This document shows, piece by piece, positions 1-8,055 of a DNA stretch of 64,000 nt; position 1 is the first letter of the stretch; each line of letters opens with the position of its first letter. Source of the DNA: Bacteroidales bacterium (GTDB taxonomy: Bacteria > Bacteroidota > Bacteroidia > Bacteroidales > F082); the NCBI GenBank assembly GCA_024400195.1, contig JAKSNC010000008.1:1-64000 (forward strand), given 5' to 3'. Made by a program: the position numbers and the translations under genes. The notes below the pieces were generated by a model. It was not told the origin of the DNA and ran no database searches. It saw nothing but the letters and a program-made list of their open reading frames with translations.

Positions 1-505
1 GTGGCGGGATGAGGTTCTGGCTTATCGCGGTAGTATGGATGTGGTAGTTGACTTTTGCGAGCTCGCGTTTCGCGCTCCAGCCGAGCTGTTTCTGTTCATC
101 CTCCTTCAGACGCTGGTACTCTTTTATCAGAAGGAGTTGAAACCGCGGGCTTATCCACATCCCGAAATGATAGGCGATGTCCTTGTGGGCGTATGTGCCG
201 CCGTAGCGTCCGGTCTTGGCGATTATCCCGATTGCATTAGTGGTTTCGGCCCATTGTTTTGCAGACATAATGAAACTGTTACTGCCTGCCATATTTCTAA
301 TTACGCCGAAATCGGCGTATTTAAAACCATCATTATACAACATTTCCCATTCACCCAAATATTCAATTGTACTTTTCAGACTCAACCATTTGTGAATAAT
401 CTGGTCCTGTGATACTTTTCTCGCCATGTCTGTCAGACTGATATAGTCTTCCTCATTAACTTTCAATACGGTAATCTCTGTGTTTTCTACTGTTATTTTT
501 GCCAT
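1..505 (-). CDS. KilA-N domain protein, copy 1 (3' end cut by window edge)
   Basis: The minus-strand frame opens with ATG at 505-503 and stays open to base 1, so the gene runs out of the window; about 168 residues are visible. It starts MAKITVENTEITVLK and contains LTDMA, then GIIAKTGRYGGTYAHKDIA and KEDEQKQLGWSAKRELAKV, the same landmarks as the complete neighbour at 725-1516. KilA-N is a DNA-binding-type domain of phage and mobile-element regulators, and solitary copies are frequent in Bacteroidales genomes; the target is unknown. The ends match copy 2 almost base for base, while the middle (roughly residues 17-80) is strongly diverged. The frame is intact over the visible part. Family call fairly sure; role unknown. 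Confidence 0.85.
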   Translation of the reverse strand, partial: MAKITVENTEITVLKVNEEDYISLTDMARKVSQDQIIHKWLSLKSTIEYLGEWEMLYNDGFKYADFGVIRNMAGSNSFIMSAKQWAETTNAIGIIAKTGRYGGTYAHKDIAYHFGMWISPRFQLLLIKEYQRLKEDEQKQLGWSAKRELAKVNYHIHTTAISQNLIPP

Positions 506-549
506 GATAAAAATTGATTAGTAATTTGTAAAACGGATAAATTCACGTC

Positions 550-558
550 GCAAAGATA
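550..558 (-). promoter_or_regulatory. -7 promoter element of KilA-N copy 1
   Basis: The minus strand reads TATCTTTGC, a match to the Bacteroidota -7 consensus TAnnTTTGY. It would start transcription near base 543, giving a leader of about 40 nt before the ATG at 505. No convincing -33 TTTG was found. Confidence 0.65.
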
Positions 559-623
559 CAGTAAGGTTTTGGTACGGAGATGCAACTCTTGAAGAAAGAG
601 CTGATTTGTAAAAGGTTTTTAAC

Positions 624-663
624 ACAATTACGTCGCTTTATGGCATGGAAGCGACGTAATTGT
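624..663. promoter_or_regulatory. Perfect 15-bp inverted repeat upstream of KilA-N copy 1
   Basis: The arms ACAATTACGTCGCTT (624-638) and its exact complement (649-663) enclose a 10-base loop. No T-run follows on either strand, so a classical terminator is unlikely. The core ACGTCGC recurs once more next to the -7 element (545-551), which would fit repeated binding half-sites. The same structure lies in the same place before copy 2. Confidence 0.6.
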
Positions 664-724
664 AAAAAAATGTAAAATTATGATGTTTTCACCACGAATG
701 GCGCGGGTAGAACGAATGAGACTC

Positions 725-1516
725 TCAACTTTTAATTTGAAGTATTTTCATCTGCTGTATTGCGATTTGGTTCAATTTTTCGAGGCGTTCGTTTTGCGGA
801 AGTCCGTCGTTTATCAGCACCGAATTGATGTTTTCGAGGTTCGACAAGCAGATGAGCTGGTTTATTTCGGCGTAGTCGCGCATGTTGCCTTGCAGGTCGG
901 GGTTGGTGTCGCGCCATTGTCTGGCGGTCTTGCCGAAGAGAGCCATGTTCAGCACGTCGGCTTCGGAGGCGTAGATGTAGTTGATCTGGCTTTTGTTCAG
1001 CCGTGGCGGGATGAGGTTCTGGCTTATCGCGGTAGTATGGATGTGGTAGTTGACTTTTGCGAGTTCGCGTTTCGCGCTCCAGCCGAGCTGTTTCTGCTCA
1101 TCGGCTTTGAGTCGCTGGAACTCTCTGATCAGGTAGAATTTGAATTCCGAGCTAATCCAAGTCGCAAACTCGAAAGCGATGTCCTTATGGGCGTATGTGC
1201 CGCCATTTCTGCCGTTACGTGAAATTATGCCTTTTGCATTTGTCGTTCCAATCCATCGTTTCGGTGTCATGGAAAAAGAGTTTGAGCCGCATTCGGAAAT
1301 AAATCCATCGAATTCGATGGGTTTAAAATCCTCATTGTTGAATTTCTCCCACAAAGCAAGAAATTCCAATGTACTTCTGTTTCTCATCCAATTCTGGATT
1401 AAATAGTCGCATCTTTCCGAATCTTTCGACCTGGCAATGTCTGTCAATGAAATAAAATCGCCGTCATGAATCTTCAAAATCGTAATCTCTGTGTTTTCTA
1501 CTGTTATTTTTGCCAT
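725..1516 (-). CDS. KilA-N domain protein, copy 2 (complete)
   Basis: A complete 263-residue protein with an N-terminal KilA-N type domain: ISLTDIA near residue 23, RWIGTTNAKGIISRNGRNGG near 87, then AHKDIAFEFATWIS and a conserved C-terminal half with DEQKQLGWSAKRELAKVNY and a MALFGKTARQWR motif. KilA-N proteins are DNA-binding regulators of phage or mobile origin; the partner here is unknown. The gene is the second unit of a tandem pair in the same orientation, with copy 1 downstream at 505-1. The ATG at 1516 is supported by a -7 element 44 bases upstream. The middle of the protein differs strongly from copy 1 although both flanks are nearly identical. It faces away from the DUF1703-type gene at 1813. 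Confidence 0.85.
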   Translation of the reverse strand: MAKITVENTEITILKIHDGDFISLTDIARSKDSERCDYLIQNWMRNRSTLEFLALWEKFNNEDFKPIEFDGFISECGSNSFSMTPKRWIGTTNAKGIISRNGRNGGTYAHKDIAFEFATWISSEFKFYLIREFQRLKADEQKQLGWSAKRELAKVNYHIHTTAISQNLIPPRLNKSQINYIYASEADVLNMALFGKTARQWRDTNPDLQGNMRDYAEINQLICLSNLENINSVLINDGLPQNERLEKLNQIAIQQMKILQIKS

Positions 1517-1560
1517 GATAAAAATTGATTAGTAATTTGTAAAACGGATAAATTCACGTC

Positions 1561-1569
1561 GCAAAGATA
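1561..1569 (-). promoter_or_regulatory. -7 promoter element of KilA-N copy 2
   Basis: The minus strand reads TATCTTTGC, identical in sequence and relative position to the element of copy 1 at 550-558. Confidence 0.65.
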
Positions 1570-1634
1570 CAGTAAGGTTTTGGTACTGAGATGCAACTCT
1601 TGAAGAAAAGACTGATTTGTAAAAGGTTTTTAAC

Positions 1635-1674
1635 ACAATTACGTCGCTTTCTGGCATGGAAGCGACGTATTTGT
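1635..1674. promoter_or_regulatory. Inverted repeat upstream of KilA-N copy 2
   Basis: Same hairpin as at 624-663, with 14 of 15 stem pairs kept and the loop changed at its first base region. No gene precedes it on the minus strand, so here it cannot serve as the terminator of an upstream gene. Confidence 0.55.
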
Positions 1675-1782
1675 AAAAAAATGTAAAATTATGATGTTTT
1701 CACCACAAATGGCGCGGGTAGAACGAATGAGACTCTCAACACTTAACACTTTAAAATTTCAAGAACTTTACGAACTTTTTAC

Positions 1783-1791
1783 TATTTTTGC
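1783..1791 (+). promoter_or_regulatory. -7 promoter element of the DUF1703-type gene
   Basis: TATTTTTGC matches TAnnTTTGY and lies 21 bases before the ATG at 1813. The leader GCCGTAAAAA...GTTATG is nearly the same as that of the paralogue at 58905. Confidence 0.65.
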
Positions 1792-1812
1792 AGCCGTAAA
1801 AAACAACACGTT

Positions 1813-3363
1813 ATGAAATACCCCATCGGAATCCAGACGTTCAGAAAAATCATCGAAAATGGGATGGTATATGTTGATAAGACAGACCTCGTTTACAACC
1901 TTGCGCAGAAAAACATCTGCTTTCTGTGCCGCCCGCGACGGTTCGGAAAATCACTGTTAATATCAACATTGGAAAGTTATTTTAAAGGCGAGATGGAGTT
2001 TTTCAAGGGCTTGAAAATTGATGAGTTGGAAAAGGATTGGACGCAATATCCGGTGTTTCGTGTCGATTTCTCGAGCGGGCGGTTCAGCAAACCTGACGCG
2101 CTTGAGAACATCATCGACACAAACCTCAGGCTGTGGGAAAGGGAGTACGGACTGCTGATAGACACTCCGGAATTCGGTTCGCGTTTTCAGAATGTGCTTA
2201 AGATGGCTCATGAAAAGACAGGCCGGAAGTGCGTTGTGCTGATAGACGAATACGACAAGCCGTTGCTCGATGTTCTCATGGAGCCGATGGAGGCCGAAAA
2301 CCGCGCCGTGCTTAAGGAATTCTACGGCACGTTCAAAGCCGCCGACGAGCACCTGCGTTTTGTGCTTCTCACAGGCGTTACCAAGTTCTCTCAGGTGAGC
2401 GTGTTCAGCGGCTTCAACCAGCCTGAGGACATCAGCATGGACAGTGAGTTCGACGCGCTTTGCGGCATCACGAAAGACGAGCTTGTGAGCTATTTCGACA
2501 AGGAGATAGAGGCGATGGCGGAAAAACTCAAATATACCAAGGAGGAGATGTACGCCGAACTGAAGAAACAATACGACGGCTACCATTTCTCGGAGGAGAT
2601 GCTCGACGTCTTCAACCCGTACAGCGTTCTCAATGCGTTGAAAAGCAAGAGGATAGATGAGTATTGGTTTGTGACAGGCACTCCGACATACCTCATGCGC
2701 CTGCTTGACCGCAACAGGACAAACATACAGGAAATACTGAGCCGACAGTATGTGAAGAAATATTTCATGGACTACAAGGCGGACGTTGAAGACCCCCTTG
2801 CGATGATTTACCAGAGCGGCTATCTGACGGTGAAAGGGTACGACCGGGACGATTTCACCTACACCCTCGACTTCCCCAACAACGAGGTGCGTAACGGCTT
2901 CATCGACCTCTTGGCCAACGACTACTTCCACCACAACGGAGAGACACTGTCGTGCGTTCTGTCAATCAACAAGATGCTGAAGCAATGCCGCCTTGACGAC
3001 CTGCGCGACACACTCTCCGGCTTCTTCGCCTCAATCCCTTACAACGCCAATTACCAGGAACGCGCATGGAGCTACGAGAGCCACTATCATTACACATTGT
3101 ACCTGATATTCAGGCTTTTGTCGTGTTATACCACTTTTACGGAAAAGGAAAATTCAAGAGGTCGCGCCGACATCGTAGTTGAGACAAACGACTACGTTTA
3201 CATCTTTGAATTTAAGTTGGACGGCACTGCTGCCGAAGCGTTGAAGCAGATTGACGACAAGGGCTATGCTGAGCCTTACGCCGCGGATTCGAGGAAGCTG
3301 TTCCGCATTGGAGTGAGTTTCTCTTCGGAGAAGCGGAACATCGTTGAATGGGAGGTGGTTTAA
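1813..3363 (+). CDS. AAA-ATPase-like / PD-(D/E)XK nuclease protein (DUF1703 type)
   Basis: A 516-residue protein of the PF09820 (AAA-ATPase-like) plus PF08011 (PD-(D/E)XK nuclease) architecture. Residues 1-20 hold the family start IGIQTFRKII and VDKTDL; CRPRRFGKSLL (about 36-46) is the P-loop, and CVVLIDEYDKPLL (about 138-150) the Walker B region. Near the C terminus GRADIVVETNDYVYIFEFK gives the D...EFK nuclease core. The family is highly multi-copy in Bacteroidales and its function is not established; a mobile or defence role is only suspected. A paralogue of 517 residues lies at 58905-60458. The gene ends 18 bases before the convergent cdaA. Both active-site regions look intact. Confidence 0.88.
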   Translation: MKYPIGIQTFRKIIENGMVYVDKTDLVYNLAQKNICFLCRPRRFGKSLLISTLESYFKGEMEFFKGLKIDELEKDWTQYPVFRVDFSSGRFSKPDALENIIDTNLRLWEREYGLLIDTPEFGSRFQNVLKMAHEKTGRKCVVLIDEYDKPLLDVLMEPMEAENRAVLKEFYGTFKAADEHLRFVLLTGVTKFSQVSVFSGFNQPEDISMDSEFDALCGITKDELVSYFDKEIEAMAEKLKYTKEEMYAELKKQYDGYHFSEEMLDVFNPYSVLNALKSKRIDEYWFVTGTPTYLMRLLDRNRTNIQEILSRQYVKKYFMDYKADVEDPLAMIYQSGYLTVKGYDRDDFTYTLDFPNNEVRNGFIDLLANDYFHHNGETLSCVLSINKMLKQCRLDDLRDTLSGFFASIPYNANYQERAWSYESHYHYTLYLIFRLLSCYTTFTEKENSRGRADIVVETNDYVYIFEFKLDGTAAEALKQIDDKGYAEPYAADSRKLFRIGVSFSSEKRNIVEWEVV

Positions 3364-3381
3364 GTGTGAAGTTTGGAGAGT

Positions 3382-4179
3382 CTAACGGCTAATAGCTGAT
3401 AACTTAGTCATTATCTCCTGTATTTTTGCCTTCATGTTGGAGTGAGAAACGTCGTAAACTGTGGCTTTGTGGATGATTCGTATGTTTCCTGTTTCTTCCG
3501 ACACGACGATGGCGATGCAGTCGTTGTTTTCCGTGACACCTATGCCGGCGCGGTGACGCAGGCCGTAGCTGCCGGGGAGGTTCCTGTTTTGCGTCACGGG
3601 GAGGATGCACCGCGCCGACGCAATACGGTTGTCGGTTATCACCATGGCACCGTCGTGAAGCGGACTGTTTTTAAAAAAGATATTCTCTATCAACGGTTTG
3701 CTTATCTTTGCGTCAATGGAAACGCCTGTTTCTTTGATGTCTTGCAGATTGTTTTCAAGTGTCAGTAGAATCAGCGCGCCTACTTTGCCGTTCGACATTG
3801 AGGCGCAGGCTTCGCAAATCTCGTCGAGGTTGGTGTTGGATTGGTCGTTGCGCTTGTAGCCGAAGGTCTTACGAAAGAATATGGCGAACTTAGTACTTCC
3901 GAGTTCTAAGAGAAAATGGCGTATCTCAGGCTGGAAGATGATTATCAGGGCGATGAATCCTACGTTGACGAAGGCTCCGAGAATCATGCCCATGAGTTCC
4001 ATGTGGAGAAGGTTGAAAATCTTTACAAGTATGACAATCAATATAATACTGATGAAGATTGTTATTGCGCTGGAGCCTTTCAGCAGCCGGAAAAGCATAT
4101 AGAACAGCGTTGCGACGAGTATGATGTCGATGATGTCGAGGATTCGCAACTGGATAAAGTCGATAAAGATGTTTGTCAT
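3382..4179 (-). CDS. cdaA: Diadenylate cyclase, CdaA type
   Basis: A 265-residue membrane protein that should condense two ATP into cyclic di-AMP. Three hydrophobic segments fill roughly residues 8-85, followed by a DisA_N (DAC) domain. Its two signature motifs are present: DGAM in SPLHDGAMVI and RHR in GLRHRAGIGVTE. The length is usual for CdaA. The ATG overlaps the folP stop by four bases (ATGA), so the two genes are translationally coupled; folP-cdaA is a standard pair in Bacteroidota. No CdaR-like partner is encoded next to it. Identity is confident. Confidence 0.93.
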   Translation of the reverse strand: MTNIFIDFIQLRILDIIDIILVATLFYMLFRLLKGSSAITIFISIILIVILVKIFNLLHMELMGMILGAFVNVGFIALIIIFQPEIRHFLLELGSTKFAIFFRKTFGYKRNDQSNTNLDEICEACASMSNGKVGALILLTLENNLQDIKETGVSIDAKISKPLIENIFFKNSPLHDGAMVITDNRIASARCILPVTQNRNLPGSYGLRHRAGIGVTENNDCIAIVVSEETGNIRIIHKATVYDVSHSNMKAKIQEIMTKLSAISR

Positions 4180-5006
4180 ATTTTCTTGATTTTTGTCGTT
4201 AGTTTTATCGTTTCAACCGCTTCTTTCACATCATGAACGCGCAAGATGTCGGCTCCGCTTAGTACTGCGGTAGTGTTTAACACCGTCGTCCCGTTCAGAG
4301 ACTCTTTCGGTGTGATGCACAGTGTTTTATAAATGATTGATTTTCTTGAAATTCCTATAAGAACAGGCAGGCTGTTGACACGATATTCGTTTATTTTTGA
4401 AAGGAGCGTGAAATTGTCGTCCATGCTTTTGTTGAAGCCTATTCCGGGGTCGAGGATGACGGGTGGATTGCCGTAATAGGAGATTTTATGCAGTTGTCCT
4501 TCAAAAAAATCTTTTACGACGGACGTTATATTTCCACTGACGGTCGTCTTATGCAGATTTTCAATAGAGCTTCCGACGTGCATCATCACGAATGGGATTT
4601 CGTTTTTACCTATAAACGGTATCATCTCGTCGTCGAAAGTGCCTCCTGAGATGTCGTTAATGATGTCGGCACCTTCGCTGATGGCGCATTCCGCAATGTT
4701 TTTTCTGAAAGTGTCGATAGAGATAACGATGTCGGGGAAGGCGGTGCGAATCTTTTTCAAAGCGGGAAGAAGTCGGTGTTTTTCTTCGTCTTCGCTTATC
4801 ACATCGCAGTTCGGCCGTGACGAGAAAGCCCCGATGTCGATGATGTCGGCGCCTTCGTCGATTATTTTTCCGCAGTGTTCGATGATGTCGTCAGAGCTTA
4901 AGAATCTGTCATCTTCGAAAAACGAGTCGGGAGTGATGTTCACGATAGCCATAACCCTCTGGATGCCGCGCGAAAAAAAATATCCTCTGTCTTGTTTTTG
5001 TATCAC
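4176..5006 (-). CDS. folP: Dihydropteroate synthase
   Basis: A 276-residue cytoplasmic enzyme joining p-aminobenzoate to the pterin diphosphate in folate synthesis. Seen are MAIVNITPDSFF (about residues 19-30), DIGAFSSRP with the pterin-site region, ADIINDISGG, VMMHVGS, and the C-terminal PVLIGISRKS and NTTAVLSGADILRVHDV. The chosen start is GTG at 5006-5004; the first internal ATG would remove residues before the first beta strand, and the promoter at 5041-5049 leaves room for the GTG. It is the first gene of the folP-cdaA pair, divergent from the DUF1599 gene with only 56 bases between them. Confidence 0.93.
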   Translation of the reverse strand: MIQKQDRGYFFSRGIQRVMAIVNITPDSFFEDDRFLSSDDIIEHCGKIIDEGADIIDIGAFSSRPNCDVISEDEEKHRLLPALKKIRTAFPDIVISIDTFRKNIAECAISEGADIINDISGGTFDDEMIPFIGKNEIPFVMMHVGSSIENLHKTTVSGNITSVVKDFFEGQLHKISYYGNPPVILDPGIGFNKSMDDNFTLLSKINEYRVNSLPVLIGISRKSIIYKTLCITPKESLNGTTVLNTTAVLSGADILRVHDVKEAVETIKLTTKIKKI

Positions 5007-5040
5007 AAAAAATACGTAATTTTAGCGTTTTAAATTTTCT

Positions 5041-5049
5041 GCAAAATTA
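5041..5049 (-). promoter_or_regulatory. -7 promoter element of folP-cdaA
   Basis: The minus strand reads TAATTTTGC, a match to TAnnTTTGY. Transcription would begin near 5034, about 28 bases before the GTG start of folP. Confidence 0.65.
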
Positions 5050-5062
5050 TAAAATTTTTTGA

Positions 5063-5605
5063 ATGATGAAAGATACAACAACTCAATATCAGGCTGTCGT
5101 CGCTCAATGTCGCGACATTTTTGACAAGAAGATGAAGGATTACGGTGTCGCGTGGCGTATTCTCAGGACTCCGTCGCTCACAGACCAGATTTTTATCAAG
5201 GCTAATAGAATAAGGAGTCTTCAAACAAAGGCGGAACGTCTTGTAAATGAAGGGATTGAGTCGGAGTTTGTCGGCATTATCAATTATTCTGCCATGGCTA
5301 TTATCCAGCTGCGTCTCGGTGTGTCGGAGCATCCCGACCTCACACCGGAACGTGCGTCGGAGCTTCATAATCAGGCTATTCAGGAGGCTTTTGATTTGAT
5401 GAGCCGTAAGAATCACGATTACGACGAGGCATGGAGGAGCATGCGTGTCAGTTCGATGACGGACCTTATTCTGATGAAGCTTCTGAGAATAAAGCAGATA
5501 GAGGATAACGACGGCAATACTATCGTTTCAGAAGGTTTAGACGCCAATTATTACGACATAATAAACTACGCTGTATTTTGTCTCATACTCCTTTCTGAAA
5601 AATAA
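5063..5605 (+). CDS. DUF1599 (Nmad1-like) protein with duplicated domain
   Basis: A 180-residue protein of the PF07659 family, known mainly from Bacteroidota and named after a proposed link to nucleotide modification that has not been shown for this chromosomal branch. The protein is an internal duplication. The first half has DKKMKDYGVAWRILR...DQIFIKANRIRSLQ...IINYSAMAIIQLRL and the second has SRKNHDYDEAWRSMR...DLILMKLLRIKQIE...IINYAVFCLILL. The conserved D-Y-x-x-A-W-R and I-I-N-Y pairs could form an all-alpha metal or nucleotide site; that is inference. It heads a run of plus-strand genes and is divergent from folP, a conserved neighbourhood. Confidence 0.85.
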   Translation: MMKDTTTQYQAVVAQCRDIFDKKMKDYGVAWRILRTPSLTDQIFIKANRIRSLQTKAERLVNEGIESEFVGIINYSAMAIIQLRLGVSEHPDLTPERASELHNQAIQEAFDLMSRKNHDYDEAWRSMRVSSMTDLILMKLLRIKQIEDNDGNTIVSEGLDANYYDIINYAVFCLILLSEK

Positions 5606-5638
5606 AGTCATATAAATTTAAATAAAATTCAAAGCTCT

Positions 5639-6919
5639 ATGATATACAACGAAAAATCTGCTTTTTTGTCATTCTTCGTCACGTTTTGGTCGTTATGCTG
5701 TGCTGTCGCGATAGGTTTCTTCCCCGATTTCTCATGGTGGCTGCTTGCCGCCATTCTCGTCGGGTTGTTCTTGTCGGTCGCATACAGCAGTCATTATAAT
5801 AACGGCGGATTGTCGTTTTGCCGTTTCCTTATCGGTATGCTGTTTGTCTTCAGCAGTCTGACGAAGGGCGTTGACCCAATGGGTACGGAGTACAAGATGA
5901 TAGATTATTTCTATGCCTATCACATCGAGTGGATGAATCCTGCTGCGTTGACGCTTGCCGTGATGATGATTCTTGCTGAGTTCGCTGTAGGTATGTGTCT
6001 GTTGCTGAACGTGTTGCCGCGCTTCGCTACGCTCGGCGCGTCGCTCCTCATGGCGTTCTTTACCATAACGACATTCTTAGACGCACTCTTCAACCTCGTT
6101 GCCGACTGCGGTTGCTTCGGAGCGGCGATAACCATGACCAACTGGCAGACGTTCTTCAAAAACTTAGTCATCCTTACAGTCCTGATCCCACTTATCTTTA
6201 ACAATAAAAACTTAAAAAACAAGACTTTAACGGAGATGGGACAATGGGTTATCGCCCTTTTGTTTGCGACACTCTTCGTCGTTTTCGAGGTTCACAACAT
6301 ACGCCATCTTCCGGTTGTCGATTTCATGCCTTGGAAGGTCGGAAAGGACATGCGTCCGAAACAAGACAACGATATGGAGATTTATCTCACCTTCCAGGAC
6401 ACTGTGACGGGCGAGACAAAGGAATATCTCTCTTCTGATTATCCGTATTACGACAGCGTGTGGATGAGTCGGTGGCAGTTTGTCTCGCAACGCAGCGTCG
6501 GCGGTACAGACGAGCATCTTCTTTTCTCAATGAATGATGAGAACGACGAAGATTTTACGGATATTCTGTTCGACACCGACAGTCTTTTGATTTTCGTCGC
6601 GCCATACCTTAATGAAATAGACAACAAGACTTGGGGCGAATGCAAACGCATTAACAGCATAGCTGCTGATGCCGGCCTCAGGACGATCTGGATAACGGCG
6701 ACAAAACCATCCGAGGTGAGACGCCTGAATAAATGGCACGGTATATTCGACGAGGTATATTACGGAGATGAGACGGAACTCAAGACGATGGTGCGTTCCA
6801 ATCCCGGTCTTATGCTGATGGACGGCGGAGTGGTGTTGGGCAAATGGAGCCGTCACGACTTCCCCGACATCGAGGTGTTCGACAGACTTCTGACACGTCG
6901 TGCCAATCAGCTGCAATAA
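5639..6919 (+). CDS. BT_3928-type DoxX/MauE-like membrane protein
   Basis: A 426-residue protein. Residues 1 to about 185 are membrane-bound with several hydrophobic helices and a DoxX/MauE-like core (FCRFLIGMLFVFSSLTKGVDP, ADCGCFGAAITMTNW). A further helix near 200-220 leads to a soluble C-terminal region (about 225-426) without a Cys pair that I can recognise, unlike a thioredoxin. The CGCFG motif is typical of MauE-like proteins linked to quinone or thiol redox chemistry. The gene follows DUF1599 by 33 bases and is followed by a permease gene at 19 bases. The order folP-DUF1599-this family-tpiA is recalled as conserved in Bacteroides; function is unproven. Confidence 0.75.
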   Translation: MIYNEKSAFLSFFVTFWSLCCAVAIGFFPDFSWWLLAAILVGLFLSVAYSSHYNNGGLSFCRFLIGMLFVFSSLTKGVDPMGTEYKMIDYFYAYHIEWMNPAALTLAVMMILAEFAVGMCLLLNVLPRFATLGASLLMAFFTITTFLDALFNLVADCGCFGAAITMTNWQTFFKNLVILTVLIPLIFNNKNLKNKTLTEMGQWVIALLFATLFVVFEVHNIRHLPVVDFMPWKVGKDMRPKQDNDMEIYLTFQDTVTGETKEYLSSDYPYYDSVWMSRWQFVSQRSVGGTDEHLLFSMNDENDEDFTDILFDTDSLLIFVAPYLNEIDNKTWGECKRINSIAADAGLRTIWITATKPSEVRRLNKWHGIFDEVYYGDETELKTMVRSNPGLMLMDGGVVLGKWSRHDFPDIEVFDRLLTRRANQLQ

Positions 6920-6937
6920 TTTTATAATAGGCTGATA

Positions 6938-7990
6938 ATGTATATTGTTCGGAAAATACTGTATGGAATACTCGTGTTGTACGGGGTGGCCACGTTGGTT
7001 TTCTTTTTGTTCAACATCATTCCCGGTGATCCCGTGCGTATGATGCTGGGTCAGCGTGCCGATGAGAAAGACGTTCAGGCCATACGTTCCGAACTCGGGC
7101 TCGACAAACCCATTGTACAACAGTATTTTGGCTATATCAACGACCTTTCGCCGTTATCGTTCTATCGTGAGGAAAATCCGACTCTCGATAAGGTAAGTCA
7201 TATAAGGATTTTACGCGTCGGCGAAGTGAGCGTTGTCGCCAAGACGCCGTATCTTCGTTATTCCTATCAGAGCCGTCGCGGAGTGGGGGATATACTCCGT
7301 GAAGCCTTCCCCAATACGCTTCTGCTCGCGCTTGTGGCTATGGGGTTCGCTACCGTCATCGGCCTCGTTATCGGTACTCTCGCCGCCGTCGTCGATGCCG
7401 ACTGGATTAACAGGCTGACGCTCTTCGTTACGACGCTCGGGATGTCGCTGCCTTCGTTTTTCGCTGCAATATTGGTGGCCTATATCTTCGGCTTTGTATT
7501 CACCGACATCACAGGTCTAAGCATGACGGGAAGCCTTTACGGCGTTGACGACTACACCGGTGAAACCTGTCTTAATTTGAGAAACCTGATATTACCTTCG
7601 CTGACACTCGGACTTCGTCCGTTGGCCGTCATCACGGAACTTGTACGTACGTCGCTGCTTGAGACTATGTCGATGGACTATATCCGCACTGCGAAGGCAA
7701 AAGGGCTGTCGAAAGGCCGCATCGTGGCTGTTCATGCCTTGCGCAACGCACTGACTCCCGTCGTGACGGCGGTGTCAGGCTGGTTCGCGTCGCTGCTTGC
7801 TGGGGCGGTGTTCGTCGAATACGTGTTCGACTGGAAGGGAATCGGAGTGGTGATAGTCAACGCACTGAACACCTTCGACTTTCCCGTGATTATGGGCTCC
7901 GTGCTGCTCATCGGAATGATGCTGGTTGTGATAAACATTATCGTAGATATAATTTATGGTGTTCTTGACCCGAGGGTGAGACTGTCGTAA
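6938..7990 (+). CDS. ABC transporter permease, DppB/OppB-like
   Basis: A 350-residue inner-membrane permease of the peptide/nickel uptake type. It opens with the family signature RKILYGILVLYGVATLVFFLFNIIPGDP and the region MMLGQRADEKDVQAIRSELGLDKP, and has the cytoplasmic EAA loop RTAKAKGLSKGRIVAVHALRNALTPVVT near residues 246-273. No binding protein, second permease (DppC) or ATPase gene lies next to it, so its partners must be elsewhere. It sits between the BT_3928-type gene and tpiA, probably co-transcribed with the former. An extracytoplasmic insert at about 65-110 is longer than in enterobacterial DppB. Confidence 0.85.
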   Translation: MYIVRKILYGILVLYGVATLVFFLFNIIPGDPVRMMLGQRADEKDVQAIRSELGLDKPIVQQYFGYINDLSPLSFYREENPTLDKVSHIRILRVGEVSVVAKTPYLRYSYQSRRGVGDILREAFPNTLLLALVAMGFATVIGLVIGTLAAVVDADWINRLTLFVTTLGMSLPSFFAAILVAYIFGFVFTDITGLSMTGSLYGVDDYTGETCLNLRNLILPSLTLGLRPLAVITELVRTSLLETMSMDYIRTAKAKGLSKGRIVAVHALRNALTPVVTAVSGWFASLLAGAVFVEYVFDWKGIGVVIVNALNTFDFPVIMGSVLLIGMMLVVINIIVDIIYGVLDPRVRLS

Positions 7991-8002
7991 AACCTTTTTT
8001 TG

Positions 8003-8011
8003 TAACTTTGC
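8003..8011 (+). promoter_or_regulatory. -7 promoter element of tpiA
   Basis: TAACTTTGC matches TAnnTTTGY and sits 13 bases after the permease stop. It argues for the ATG at 8056 as tpiA start, since an upstream TTG at 8008 lies inside the promoter element itself. Confidence 0.7.
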
Positions 8012-8055
8012 CGTCGAAAAATCATTTTTTTACTAACACATTAAAACACAATATC

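Larger units (their letters stand above)
506..720. repeat. Direct repeat, upstream region of KilA-N copy 1
   Basis: This stretch aligns without gaps to 1517-1731 with only a handful of mismatches. It holds the -7 promoter element and a hairpin of KilA-N copy 1. Together with the two genes it forms a tandem duplication with a period of about 1.0 kb (1011 bp measured at the start codons, 1002 bp at the left window edge). Confidence 0.9.
1517..1731. repeat. Direct repeat, upstream region of KilA-N copy 2
   Basis: Second copy of the 506-720 sequence, with about six mismatches. With the following 80 bases it fills the gap of nearly 300 bases between KilA-N copy 2 and the divergent ATPase gene; no further gene is visible there. 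Confidence 0.9.

Noticed and set aside
624..663. Hairpin read as the terminator of KilA-N copy 2
   Set aside because: No T-run follows on either strand, and the same hairpin occurs before copy 2 where there is no gene to terminate.
1963..2934. 323-codon open frame on the minus strand opposite the first DUF1703-type gene
   Set aside because: It is the complementary shadow of a gene with clear motifs and shows no family landmarks, signal or promoter.
8008..8055. Upstream TTG start for tpiA adding 16 residues
   Set aside because: The codon lies inside the -7 promoter element and the extension is not part of the family.
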